From contig WIXG01000190.1 in assembly GCA_009869945.1 (NCBI GenBank), forward strand, positions 1-64,000: a DNA stretch of 64,000 nucleotides. Reading direction: 5' to 3'. The position numbers were made by a program, and so were the translations under genes. Source of the DNA: Mesaphorura yosii (Eukaryota > Arthropoda > Collembola > Poduromorpha > Tullbergiidae). The notes beneath the pieces were generated by a model. That model worked only from the letters and a program-made list of their open reading frames with translations, made no database searches and was not told the DNA's origin. Of the stretch, positions 45,028 through 57,427 are shown one piece after another. Numbering within the stretch: position 1 is the first letter of the stretch; each line of letters starts with the position of its first letter.

Positions 45028-46777
45028 TTACTTTTTGGAGACCCACTCGGTGTCTAATTCATTTGCTGCTTTCTTTGGTGGTGCTTCTGTTCCATATCGC
45101 TCCACGATGTCACCAGTTATATCAGCTGCACGAAACAAGGCATTCATTATATTTCTACGCCAGAGTTGATTGCGTGATGTTAAAAAGTTTGCGTTCGTTC
45201 CCGACCTGCTTTAGTAATTCCACTCCCCATGATATCACCTGCCTTCTCCAATCCGGTCCCAATAGCTCCTCCGACCTCCGTTGGATAAAACAATTACTAA
45301 CATGGTGATCCATTTCTAGCATGCAAGAGCGCCTTTCTCTGTTTTATAATCAAATACCTTCTTGACGACACCAGCCACATTGCCAGCGGAGAATGTCTTG
45401 TCATCAATCTTGAGATTAAAGTTTGCCTGCTCTTGGTTGATGCATTTGGACTGGTCGATAATGCTAAAATCTTCGGGATCAACGCCATCCTCCTCGAGTT
45501 TCTGACGGAGCTGTTATCGAAGTAAGTGCTGTTAATACTAGTCGCGTTTCCAGTGCGAGAGTCAATTTTGGGACATCTGCGTACTAACCTGGTTCACAAT
45601 TGATTTTTCGAGGGTAGGCTTTCGCGACAAAATCGTACCGCATTTTGTGTGCCCGAACAGAATCTTCTGGCAGGTGAGCATACCAGCATAATTGTCATAG
45701 TCTGTAGCGAAAATTGTGAGGTCCGCATCTCCCGCAACGTCTGAAAGAAATCTCCCGTAAAAAATCTCAAAGCATTTGTTCCTGCTTAAAAATGAACACT
45801 GACGAGATAAATCTCTCTCACAATGTTGATGGTTTCATGGATCTTATATCTACGCCTTAAATTGACCTTTGACATTACGTCGACCCAACTTAATGGTTTG
45901 ATTTGTTGCCTTCTGGACACGTTTGTATTTAGACAGTTCGGATTGCACTTACTCAGTGGGAACTTGACTCGCATTCTAGCTTTATCATCATTGTCGGGGA
46001 CTGTTAGAACTCCAGTATACGTGTATATGTGGTCCACTCCAATGGTGTCCAGCACGAAGTGCTGTCTTGTTTGAACAAGTCTCATTTTCCCGTCATTGCC
46101 CTGGGTAAAGTTGTACTTCATACAGGAACTGGAGGTCGCAAACTTCTGAATCACGTACCACTCGCCCATCATCTGAAACAAGAAGGAAATCGGATGTAAA
46201 GCGAGAGCCGGATTTCAGAACATGCACTCAGTAAACAAAGTCAATGTTTTCAGTGTGTTTGCATTGCAGAGAAACTGTTTGGTTATAAATTCTACCGGAG
46301 AGACGTTTTTTTTCTGTCGGTTTCATTGCCACTCTCTCATGCAAGTTCCGTTATAAAATGTGTCATCCCTTCACCCTTTCTTTACGAGATCATCTCGAAA
46401 CCTCTCATCTCTGTCTCAAGAATTGAGTGAATGGGAAAAGATGTCGCAAATGCGTTGACGAAATCAAGTTCAAGGTTCTCATCAAACTGTCATGTCTTAA
46501 CGGAGCTTTGAGTGACCGTGACCGAAAATACCGGTAATGACGCATTGAGCACGATGAGCCAAAAAATCAATACTCTGGTCTGCATCTCAATGACTAGCGT
46601 TTGTCTGATGCGCATTTGCCCTGATTAAATGCTAACAATAGAACCTACCCTGTTGATTTCGAAATTTGCAACTGGGTGAACTCGCGGACAAGACCCGAGT
46701 CCCATCGTGTGGGAACTGGCCGATGCGAAGAGGGTGATCACTACCAAGGCTAAACCACACTGGGCTTCAGGCAGCAT
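45028..46777 (-). CDS. secreted apolipoprotein D-like lipocalin
   Basis: Small secreted carrier of hydrophobic ligands. Six exons: 46777-46649, 46172-45953, 45740-45589, 45510-45358, 45275-45206 and 45125-45028; 273 residues in frame. A signal peptide (hydrophobic run ALVVITLFASASS) leads into GLGSCPRVHPVANFEINR, the ApoD/Lazarillo-type N-terminus. MMGEWYVIQKFA holds the GxW lipocalin motif, and TDYDNYAGMLTC in exon 3 is the second conserved block (TDYxxY). Cysteines are placed as in ApoD (SCP, SSCMKY, LTCQ, KCG, KCIN). The lipocalin fold should end in exon 4. Exons 5-6 add about 55 residues rich in Gly and Ala, then charged, ending DTEWVSKK; this tail is not part of the family. The acceptor of exon 5 (CGGAG) is weak. 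A TATA box lies 160 bp upstream of the ATG. Confidence 0.88.
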
Positions 46778-46904
46778 TTTGTCGTCAAAAGCCTTTCAAT
46801 AGCACGAGGAAGTGACAATTGAGGTTCAAGGATCACTGGACACAGTCACTAGCAACGGAGAGCGTGGACGGCGAACGCAATCGCAATGCCTTCACTTCTG
46901 AAAC

Positions 46905-46944
46905 TAGACTGTCTTGTTCGAATGAGTATGTTCACGTCTTTATA
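46905..46944 (-). promoter_or_regulatory. candidate core promoter of the lipocalin gene
   Basis: Minus-strand TATAAAG at 46944-46938, followed 33-34 bases later by ACAGTC, close to the TCAGTY initiator, with the start base near 46910. This gives a 5' UTR of about 130 nt before the ATG at 46777. Confidence 0.5.
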
Positions 46945-49335
46945 ATGAAAACGTCAGTCGAGTACTGAATCTCTTATGCAGAAGCGCAAAAGAACTGAAT
47001 CATCATCATCAATCTGGCTGGCATGGTTTAATCAATGGAAAAGAGCAAAGGTTTCGTAAAAAGGATTCCATTTCCACTTCACACGATGAATGATCAAAGG
47101 GTTGGAAGTTGCTGGCAGTTTCGAAACATGCATTTCCAAAATAGCCCTGATAACTCAAACTCGTACCCCACAACATGATCTCATGTAAACCATCCTGCTG
47201 TGCAGTTGCCAAAACAAGTACCCAACCAGCCATTTATTACTCTCAACAAAAAACGTCGTATTCAAGAGCAAGAGCAGCGAGATTATTTACGAGTCTTCAC
47301 ATTGTTGCTGCGGTAATGAAACGTACTAAGTTCGACGATTCGATTCGTCGTACCTCACTACCGCTGAACTGTGCTCTCATTGTCATTGTTGAAGAGAAAA
47401 TACATTACCATATTGTTCGACTTCGTTCCTCCTGCTCATTATCCTCAGCTTATTTTCTCTTACACCCCGAGCAAGCCCTGGGCCACAGTAACAGTCTCTT
47501 GTCACGTAGTTGTCGATTGAATGTCAGGCTTCAGCTCATTTTTAAACCTGTCGTTCGTATTCAGAGAGGTTTTTCCCCTTTCAATAATGTCCCACTAGTC
47601 TCACAACAATCACACGATCTGAGTGTATACTATTAGGCTGAATTCCAAGAACTACTACGTCTGCCCTCACTGCTCTCATCTAATTATGATCATCAATACG
47701 GTTGTGGTGCATCTGATTGGTCAACGCGGAACGGATGCAATTATACGGACTATCAATACTTAATGGTAGGCTTGTTTCGGAAGTGCAATTATACGACTGA
47801 ATTGAATATGTCGAATCGCGTTTGAATGTCGTCATTAATGCCAGATGTCACAAGATCGGTTGACAACACGAGCGACAAAGTTGTCATCGTCATGGATCGA
47901 AGATTTTAATGGAGAATATATTCACCATTCTCATCTGCATTCGACTTACCTGAAATCGTCTCAAAACTTGCTTCGTGTTGTGGATTTGATTTTTGTACTG
48001 CTCTCAGGTGTCAGGTCGTTGTTTCTAAGTATAATTATGGTTCATTTTACTGCTTCACGATCGTGAGAGTCGTGATTCATGCTTCCGAGGAGAGATGTAT
48101 CTGTCAGGACCAAAAAAGTTAAAACTCAACAAGAAATTTGTGCTCGTCATGCATGCATTCTCAACCAACCCTATTCGAAGAAAAGTCGAGTCCAAGTCCA
48201 AAACATTCGTGAGTAATTTGTGATTTTAGGTTCTTCCTCAGCGCTCAGTGCAGTTGAATCAACTTTAAGTTGCAGGGGATGCGTCTCATTAAATGATTCA
48301 TCGCGAAATCACGGACCATAGAACAATTTGTCCGTCAGCCTGACCCAACTCAAACTTGTTTCTTCTCATACGGGATTCATCAAACAAAAAAGGGCCAAAC
48401 TGGTAACATTTTGTAGCTGCACATTTTTAAATGTAAGTGTACGTACAAATTTAATGTTTGTGGGATGAGTCAATAGTTTGAATGAAAATCATCGCAAATT
48501 GGTAGCAACTTGTTCTCGTTTGCTTAAAGGGCACAAGCCAATTCAGTGATGAATCATTCATTAAATTCCTGCGACTCATTTACATGTGCGTAGATTCATA
48601 AAGGATTGATCCAATCCATCTTGCTTTTTTCACGCGGAGGAATGATGGTGTGAATATCAAGCTCAGTTAATCACCTAATCAGTGCCCGATTTGAACTCAA
48701 GTAATATTTAAGCAGTCCGATGTGCTATCCTGAGTGGGATTAGGGTAGGTTTCCGGCGAGGGGTTCGGATCGCTTAAACCGCATCTGTCATTCAGAGAGA
48801 CGGGAAACTCGTTTTAAACCCTGTATTCGTTAGCAGATAAAGCTTGTCGGCTTGTCCAGCATCAGCGCTTATATAACGACTTAATGGTCCAATTAAAAAG
48901 CGTGAGCTCGGGTCGAACCGACGATACTCATTTCTGTTTTGATAGAGGAGAGTACAAAAAAGGTCACACATGTCAATAATGCGACGCAATATACTTCGGT
49001 CCATTGTTTAATCGAGAGCAGGGGACCCGTTCCATTCAATCTCAATGTCAGAGTAATCATTAATTCTATACTTCAATTACACCCGCACAAAAATTGTCCA
49101 GTTGATTTTAGAGTCGAAATACAATGGGGACAAAATCATCGATGGCAAAAATGCGACTGGAATATCATCAAGCAATACGACAGCGTTCACAGGATCGAAA
49201 GAGGGATTTACTGTATGAGATAAAAACCGTGGAAATGAGGGCCATGACTGATTCTTAGAAACGACGTTTTTTTTGCATGACTGATTTCTAAATGGAAATG
49301 GAATACAACTCATGAATTCTCCGAAGTATGCCTTA
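46945..49335. other. intergenic region between lipocalin and DNAJC21
   Basis: No supported gene. A 153-codon plus-strand frame at 47175-47636 has no motif, no splice-linked partners and a composition like noncoding DNA. A short CAT repeat is near 47001-47010. Searching by eye for tRNA A and B boxes gave nothing convincing. Confidence 0.45.
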
Positions 49336-49341
49336 TTTATT
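49336..49341 (-). terminator. polyadenylation signal, DNAJC21
   Basis: Minus-strand AATAAA 44 bp beyond the TGA stop at 49385. Confidence 0.6.
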
Positions 49342-49384
49342 TCGATATATTAATACTCAATTTTGACAATAAGGACTACAATCA

Positions 49385-51509
49385 TCATTTTCCCTTTTGT
49401 TTGCCTTGCTTGCGTTTGGGTGTTCCGGTTGAAATTTTGACATTAAGAGGAATTGCGTGCCCAGTCGACTCAAGGTGGCGGAAGAGCTTATTTCGGTTCG
49501 GAAAAACCGCTGAACAGACTTCACAGCGATTCGGCTTTGGTTCAACTGCTTGAGTGGCGGGGGCGGCAGGAGCCTTATCCTGTTGTGCCTGTTTCTGAGC
49601 TCGTCGTCTCTTTTTCTTGTTTTTGGTCGATGGAGTTGTGTCCTCGTCTTCGTCGAATTTTTTAAGCAATTCAATTTCTGGTTCATCAGAAGCGTCACCG
49701 GGCTCGATGTCAGTACGTTTAGCCAGTTTCAGGTTCGTTAAGTTGGGCAGCAGCAAATCTTCACCATCCTCGCCGCGACTTTCATCTTCCGAATCTTCCT
49801 CCTCCTGTCCATCATGATTGGTTTCAGGATGACGATTATGCTCTAGTTCGGGTTGTCCCTCGCAATGGTCATCCACTTCGTGAGCTTCCGTCTCTGAGTC
49901 GTTTTCATTCACTTGGGCAACATCGCTTGTGGCTTCTGATTCCGTTGAGCTTTCCTGAACAGCATGTAATCTCAATTGCTGTAAATGCTTCTTTGATCTT
50001 TCATGACTAGAAAACCTAAATAGAATAGTAGTAGAATAAGTAGAATAAGTTTGCAGAATCTGCAGTTTGTTAAGTTTGCTTTTGTAGTATTATTGCGACA
50101 CGTACGCCTCCATTGTCCTGAAGACTTTGTTGCAGACTCGACACAATGCGCCTTCTGGCTCCTCCTCTGATATGTCATCTTGGTCGCCATATTCCTTCGC
50201 CATCCAGCTCTCCATTTCCTGAAAGCAAATGTCCATTAATGCAAAGAAAAGACTTTTTCTATGCTGTCACTGTTACCAAAGGTGAAACTTACCTTCAGCT
50301 GATCCTGACTGCCGGAATTATTCCGCTCTCTCTTGACAGATTCCAACAGTCGTTTCCTCTCCTTTTGTCTCTGTGCCTTTTCCTGAATTATTTTCTGCTT
50401 CAACGCCTTCTCTTTTTCGTCAGCCTTAATTTGCTGCAGTTTCTTCCATTCATGGACGCGTTTGTCCTTCAACTTGACGAAGTCCACTAGTGCACGAACA
50501 CGCTGGTTCCACTCTCGTTTTGCCTCAACTCTGATCTTTTTGTTTTCTTTATCCATTAAGCGCGACACCTAATCAGTTTGTTGACGAGCAAGAAAATGTG
50601 AGGTAAAATATTTGAAAGCAAGATGTGGTGTCCTAAGAAAAATTAACTAACCCGACGATTATCCGCATGCCGAGTATCAAATTCATCCAACCATGAGAAA
50701 TTCTTACGAGTGCAAAAAGCCTTCCAGAAGGAATAGAACGGTCCAACAACCTAGCAATTAATAAGTTCCACGTTGCACATAATGTCTAATAAAGGTTGCA
50801 CTTTTGTTAGTTTTCCAGGCACCTACTTTATCATATTCGCTGGTAGAATCTCCAAACGATGGAATTTCTTCTTCATCAGTATCATGTCCAGCTTCCATCT
50901 CTTCTGCAGCAATTTGTTCAAATAATTTTCTGAAGCCAATTAAATCATCAAATGAATACTGTTTCTTGTATATTACAAATATGGAGAAAAGGAGGGATAA
51001 GGAACTCGTACCTGTAGACACAGTAAAAGCCCTTCTCATCGTCTCCAAAGCCCTTATAACAAGAGGAAAGGCAATAGGGCATGAGATCAATGCCTTCATC
51101 GTGAAAGTCTTCATTTAATCCTGATGGAAAAAGTGTAAAGAGTTAGACGCTAGGTAATGTTAAGACTCCAGAATCAGTTGGTCAGTTCTAATAAATCAAA
51201 CCTCCACGAAGGACGGCGTGCCGATGCTCGTCGTACCAAGCTCTTTCCTGGGGATTACTTAAAACTTCATGGGCCTGCTGAAGTAACTGAAATTCTTCTT
51301 TGGCTTCATCCAGTCGCTCGAGATTCTTATCTGCGTAATTGGATACGATTATTTCACCTTGCTCTAATAGGAAATGCGTGACCGTATCCACCATACTTAC
51401 CTGGATGTAGTTGAAGTGCTAGTTTTCTGAATGCTTTCTTGATTTCGTCGTCAGTCGCATTCCTCTCGACGCCAAGAACTTCATAGTAACACTTTTTCAA
51501 AGCAGGCAT
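49385..51509 (-). CDS. DNAJC21: DnaJ homologue subfamily C member 21
   Basis: J-domain co-chaperone (yeast Jjj1) that works with Hsp70 to release factors from cytoplasmic pre-60S ribosomes. Eight exons: 51509-51401, 51330-51202, 51120-51012, 50929-50827, 50750-50652, 50568-50293, 50218-50106 and 50015-49385; 522 residues, close to the ~530 of human. The J domain starts [20 protein letters not shown], with the HPD triad split by intron 1 (LHPDKN). Conserved blocks follow: [34 protein letters not shown] and a long basic helix. Two C2H2 zinc fingers are present: [24 protein letters not shown] across intron 7 and [20 protein letters not shown] near the end, with an acidic linker between them. A Lys-rich tail ends the protein. 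The gene is divergent from the prolyl hydroxylase gene, with 1.2 kb between starts. Confidence 0.95.
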
Positions 51510-52738
51510 TTTGATGGAAATTTAATTCCTACCAACTAGCTCCAGATTATTCAGACCCGAAATCTTGCCACTGAATTTTGCACCGTGACCTGCTCCACTC
51601 ATGAAACCAATCTCCACGAGGTTTGATTATAACCAGGCCTGGATTGAAAAGTAATGAATTGATTCTTGCCAGCGCTCTGTCAAGGAAAGACTCAAGCATA
51701 CAGCCAGCTCGAGATGTCATTTTCTATTTGGTTACTCTCGGATATCTCGAACGCGTTTAGAATCTTAATTTAGCCACTTCGTTCATTGCCATTCTTCCAA
51801 ATCTCAGAAGAATCAGATTGATTGATGTTTTGTTTCGGATAAGATATCAGAACCTTCGCAAGTCGCTCGGCCTCTAATAAAATATATGTGCATAGTAAGT
51901 GCGCGACTGCAGTTTTGCATGAGAATAAATTTCAGGAAGTGCAATGCAGTGCCATACGATTTGAGTGGGCCGAAAGGACTACCACGTAACCGTTCTCAAT
52001 TTCGTATCAAATCGATTAAAGTGGTATTTCACGATCGCGGAGCAACGGGTTCTTTCGTTACAAGCTGGTTTGGATTTGAGACTCGAGGCAGCTAAGATGA
52101 GGCTCGGCTGAAATAAGATTCAACGAACTTACGTAATCGCCCATTGAAAGCGCTTAAGTGGATATAAAAATAATAAGCAATGTGATATTAATCATTGTTG
52201 AAATTAATGGTTAAATATGACACGATCATAAAGAAAACACGGAATGACGGAACGCACCGCATGAAATCGCAAGAACAAACCAGTTGCGTACACAGAAAAG
52301 ACACCTGTTATTAGATAAATCGTGGTTTCTACAAAAACTTGTGCGATGAGATTTATTTCTGCGTCCACTCTTGGGTTACATGCTACAGGAATGAGCAAAA
52401 AGTGTGTTACTGAACAAAACACAAACTGGTCCCCCGCATCAACCTCAACCGCATAAGTGCAAATGGCAAATGGAATTTAACGCACTAATTATATTGCTAG
52501 AGTTAAGCAATGATGATGAACATGACATTAACACACGCTTGCATGTAGCCAGTCAGTCAGGATCGATCGGACCATCCAACTTCACTAATTCCTTGATTTT
52601 CTTCTCATTTGTCTGGTCTCGAAGAGGAGCAGCGTGCCGTCTGACAACCTGCCGAATAGACATAAAGGCATAAAACTGTTTCAAGTTAATGTAATTTGCA
52701 TCTTATCAATTGTCTCAAGTGCAAGGCGTTCGTGAAAT
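51510..52738. other. divergent promoter region, DNAJC21 / prolyl 4-hydroxylase
   Basis: 1.2 kb between two start codons on opposite strands. Only chance frames occur. It should hold both promoters; no clear TATA box is seen for either gene. Confidence 0.45.
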
Positions 52739-55355
52739 ATGATCGGCGTTTTCAACGATTTACCGAAAACCAGCCGCGGGCTGTCTGGCCATTTGAGCTG
52801 CGTTCTACTTTGTGTAATTTTTACCGCATCGGTCAAGTGCGGTGACGTGTTCCAAGATTATTACACTTCTCCGACTGGAATCCAGAAACTCATTAAGGGT
52901 ATGCTCAGATGCCATCAGCGAAATGCCTAAACTCTGACGTGTTTGCTCGTTGGTTGCAGTTGAACAGAAATTGCTGGCGGCTGCGCTCAAGTATATCAAT
53001 GCTTTAGAGGGCCGCATTAATAAGGTTAAAAGGTAATTCGACCACTAAAAAGATGTGGAATTTTATGTTTCATACCACGTTTCGCCTTTCTTATCTTCGT
53101 TTAGCTACTTAGAAGATTATGAGGAAAGCGTGCTTCCCGCGATGATAGACCCTGGACGCTCGTTGGCAGCAGGTGAAGGAAATCTGGACGACAAAGTCAA
53201 AGTGTATTCTACTGAGGAAGAATTAAAGGAGTTGTCGAAGAAAGTCTCTTCTCATCCACTGATGACATATCGCCTTATCAGAAGATTCGCGTTGGAACTG
53301 AAGGAGATTGAAAGAGAAATCAACCTAAATCACGAAAAACGTATGGTCCGAGAAGCCCGAGTCTCCGAGCTTTATGCAAGAGTTTAAGAGTTTATAAGAG
53401 TAAAAGTTAAACCGTTGAACAGAGTTCTTGGCGACTATGGAGAAGGTACGGAAGGGTATTACATTTCCGAAAGCCCAAGATTTGACTGGTGCAATAGAGG
53501 GAATCATTCGGGTGCAAGACGCCTACAACTTGGACATGAGTGACGTAAGTCCCACGCACAGAGTACTGCCCTTTCTTATTACAATTCTTTCCTCTGTTTA
53601 GTTCACAGAAGGGAATTTCATGGGAATTGAAACAAACGTTGCCCTTCGAGCTATAGATTGTTATCAAATTGGTGTGTACGCGCTTCAAGCGTCCCTTTAC
53701 ACCAGAGCAATTCAGTGGCTTGAGAGATCCCTCGAACTAGTCAAACGAAGGAACGACACAAGCGTGGACGTAAACCTCATCGAAAATGCTTACAAGAAAG
53801 CCGTCGAAATGGTACATCAATAGTTATTCAGACATGACCAGTTCTTGTTGGCTCATAACCTTGCAAGAATCTTGTCTCATAACCTTTTTGCTAATCTCGT
53901 GCTGCAGCATAATCAAATCCAATCACAGCAACCAGCAAATATGTACGTATTCAACGCGCCATTTATTATGTTGAACTTCAGTGATGATTCCCAATCCCGA
54001 CCAGAACTTGTCAGGACCTTAGATGGATACAAGCGCGAGCTGTACTACGACAAGGATGTAAGCCACAAGCTCTCAGCATTTAAACCCTTTTAGTCAACTA
54101 GTCAATGGATGTTTCCTTTCAGTCTGTCTTGGACCTGCTGAATTTTGCAGCGTTATGTTCAGGAAACGTTCTTCAGGTTTGCTGCCGAACACTTCTAATG
54201 ATGTATACTTGTTTTGAATATGTGATTCTCATATTTTGTACTTCCGAAACAGTCAGCAATCAAAGCGAAGGAGTTAACATGCCATTACCAGCCTTGGAAA
54301 TTGGTCCCATATTACACAGAAATGGTTGAAGTGCTTAACATTGATCCTCCAATATATCAAATATACGACGTTCTCAATGACATGGAGATTGACCGAATGC
54401 TCGAGGTGGCCGCTCCTTTCATGACCAGGGCCAGAGTGAAGGGAGACAGCGAAGTATTTGTACAGTCAGCCATACGAACTTCGGCGACACATTGGATTGT
54501 CGAAGGAGAAGATTCTTTATTAGCCAGAATTCCAGCTCGCATAGAAATGATAACTGGGCTTGATGTCCGAGGCATCGACAGTGCAGAAGATTTGCAAATT
54601 TCCAGCTACGGGATAGGTTGGTTAATTGGAACTTGTCCTAGCAAATAGGCGGTTACATTAACTTGCTGAATTTGTTCTAGGAGGACATTACAACCCACAT
54701 TTCGACACCTTGCTAACTAAGAAGGTGAGTGAGCCCGCTTTCGCTTTCAGCCACTTTTGGGTTGATTGGTCGGTAAATTACTTTGCAGCCAAGGAGCGCG
54801 TACACTACTCGAGAAGTCAGCGTGGGAGAAAGACTGGCAACTTTCATGTTTTATGTAAGCCACATTGCGCATATGACTATCATTGAGTTCACTGAAGTTT
54901 GACCGACCTTGCTTGTTTGCTTACTAGTTGAGCTCCGTCCAGCGTGGAGGTGGAACGGCATTTCCAAGGTACAGTATTCAGTATTCCATACCGATCTCGT
55001 TGATCGTGATTTGGCGAATATGCAACATCAAATTATAGGTTGGGCGTAATAGCACGACCAATTAAAGGGTCAGCAGTCTATTGGCACAATTTAAAGCCTG
55101 ATGGCAGTCTCCATGCTCATACTCTTCACGGTGGTAAGTTGTCTTTTATGCACACTCCATTAAGATTTTCCCTAATATGGGACGTGTCCCTGAATTTCAG
55201 GATGTCCTGTGCTGCTCGGTACAAAGCATGGTGAGTCATTTCTTGACTTCTACTCCGATTCAGGAGTAATTAATTTTTTTTTGTTAGTTGCAAACAAGTG
55301 GATTCAATCAAATTCGCAAATGTTCCGTCACAAGTGTCCTGCGAAAGAAAGATGA
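52739..55355 (+). CDS. prolyl 4-hydroxylase alpha subunit
   Basis: Fe(II)/2-oxoglutarate dioxygenase of the ER lumen that hydroxylates collagen prolines, normally with protein disulfide isomerase as partner. Fifteen exons: 52739-52898, 52960-53032, 53105-53340, 53423-53544, 53602-53811, 53908-53942, 53982-54057, 54123-54176, 54253-54616, 54681-54724, 54789-54854, 54928-54968, 55039-55133, 55201-55230 and 55288-55355; 557 residues. A signal peptide (CVLLCVIFTASVKCG) is followed by the P4HA N-terminal dimerisation region, a peptide-binding TPR segment (DCYQIGVYALQASLYTRAIQ) and the catalytic domain. The iron ligands are present: His and Asp of HYNPHFD, and the distal His of LHGGCPVLLG. The 2-oxoglutarate-binding Lys follows in GTKHVANKW. 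The segment around exon 8 differs from the usual YExLCRGE. I cannot say which vertebrate paralogue it matches. Confidence 0.93.
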
Positions 55356-55488
55356 CGAAGACCGCCTACAAGACTTTGAAGAATTGTCCACCCTTAATGT
55401 TTAGCAATTTGCTTAGCAATTAGTCCTAAAAAGCAATGTTCATTAACGTATCAATCAAATATCTAGTCAAGCCTGTGTACAAACTTCC

Positions 55489-55494
55489 AATAAA
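55489..55494 (+). terminator. polyadenylation signal, prolyl 4-hydroxylase
   Basis: AATAAA 133 bp after the TGA stop and only 37 bp before the ATG of the next gene. Confidence 0.6.
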
Positions 55495-55530
55495 ATTCCA
55501 ACTTCCCAGCAAAATGATGAAGCGCCGAAG

Positions 55531-57427
55531 ATGCTGAGAAAATGCATTGGGTTGGAAGTGTGGCGGATTCAACTTATTGCTACGTTGACAAATTGCATTG
55601 GGATAGTTTTTGATCCATGCATTCCATTCAACAACTCAATAGCAGCGACGCTCTGCTTGGCCGTACAATTTCAGAACAACACGCATATGAATGTACGGTG
55701 AGCCATTTCGTTTTCGCCTCAGTCTAATTTTAGTTCTCGTCGAGTCAAGAGCTGCAGTTCAAATCAAATGTTTTTAGAATCAGTGAGACCTAAGGTTTCT
55801 AAAAATACTTAATTTTTTAGTCTACTCGGAGGTGGCCCAAAAACGGGCCAAATCCGGTAAAGTCCTTTATTTTCTTAATTTTCTTTCGCTAAACAATTTC
55901 TTTGATTTGAAATTTTGCTAACACTGCATACATTTATTCTAACGGTGAAGTCATTATCATCAGTTACTGATAAGATGCCATGTCTAATTCTATTTGATAC
56001 CTTTTCTGCTGGGCAAACTACTAAAACCATCAACATGGAGGCGAAGATAAAAGAACATTGGTAAGTAGGACATAAAAGGCCTTTCAACTTCCTGGCCCAT
56101 GTGTTGTTGGTTGATTACAGCATTAGTGCCTCTGTCTGTGACTTTGAGCAGGTACAAGCATAAAAAGAACATTATTTGGACCAACAACATGCGACAAATT
56201 CAAGGCCGTATTATGAATATCTGCCATGATAAAACTGAGTAAGTTGTGACCTTTCCTACTTTCCTCTATCCAAATCATGAGTCCTTGATTGATGACATCG
56301 ATGAGTTAGACGAGCGTTAGCAGTTAGAGCCTCAATACAAAGGCTGGCATAAGAGTTTAGTTGAATAGACTCTCGTGTTTGAGAAAAATGTGACTGCCTT
56401 ATGGAAACCACAGTTCAACCAACATGACCCATATTAATGTCCGCTTCGTGACTTTCTTTCGCACTTTCACTTCCTTCTTAGCCAAATCAATTTTAACTTT
56501 TTCACCTTTCATTTGACACGATTAGAGTGAGAATAGATGAACTCAATTCATACCCTCTATCATTTGCATTCATTACATAATTTCAGTAATTTCAGGGAAG
56601 TCATTACGGCTTTACCACTAAAACACAGCTTGACGTCTGGCTGAGCTGGAGCAGGCTGTCAGAGTCAAAGAAAATCATTGATTTTATGTGTATTATGTGA
56701 TTGCTAACGTCAAGAACAATAGAATCGAGCTGAAAGGCTAACCCAGTGTAGATTCCAGATTCTCGAGGCAGCTTGAATCTTCGTAACGCCTAGTCAGTCA
56801 TTTAATTAGATTAGTAGAATACTAAATGAATGACGAAATTCAGATTAATCATTAAATGAATTGGACTGATTGGGTTTCCTGGTAATTTACTTGACCAATT
56901 TTCTAGACTAGCTCGTCAGCTGATGGACAGCAAAGACGAATACTTCAAGTACTGCAAACCAAAGGAAGAACCAAAGGTCGCTTACAATCAAATGATCATT
57001 CAAGTTGGACCTGATCCATGTGATGTATGCTTTCAAGATCTTACTATTCCGATGCGCACTCCGTGCCCTGAACAACGTGCTCTACTTTTTGAAGGTTGGA
57101 TGGTCCAACTTGGACCATCTTCTTAGTCGTGGTCATCGTAGTTCACTCATGAACTAAATCATAACTTTGTGTTTGTACGCAGGCCTGAGCAAAGAAGGTG
57201 GTGGTGCTTATGGATATCTTCAAAATCGCTACAACTGTGGATTCCCGGAGACCAAATTTTGCTCTCCTCCCACAAGTAACTCGGAGTATGGCTGGAAGCT
57301 TATGGATCATACTCGCAATCTTCCATGTTCTGAATTTCCACGTCGAAGCAACATTAGATCAGCTTTCTACCGCTCTGGTGGTGTCTTCTGCCAAGACGAC
57401 TTTGCTCCGTACCACTTTCCAAATTAA
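55531..57427 (+). CDS. unrecognised protein, 240 residues
   Basis: Five exons in frame: 55531-55697, 55821-55856, 56152-56238, 56907-57094 and 57183-57427 (TAA). I do not recognise the family. The N-terminal exon is hydrophobic and Cys-containing (CIGLEVWRIQLIATLTNCIG, then FDPCIPFNNSIAATLCLAVQ), possibly a membrane anchor or signal. The middle is basic (RYKHKKNIIW). The last two exons have a regular set of cysteines (GPDPCDVCFQD; NCGFPETKFCSPP; NLPCSEFPRRS; GGVFCQDDFAP). An alternative ATG exon at 55975-56060 ends in the same phase 2 and could replace the first two exons. An acceptor-like CTTCCCAG just upstream at 55509 suggests a 5' leader exon or trans-splicing, so the ATG at 55531 is a conservative choice. 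Confidence 0.6.

Noticed and set aside
47175-47636. 153-codon plus-strand frame
   Set aside because: Low-complexity Ser/Leu/Arg mix without motifs; sits between the divergent-facing ends of two genes with no supporting signals.
48690-48930. GGTTCG-type words suggesting a tRNA B box
   Set aside because: No A box at the right distance and no cloverleaf could be folded by eye.
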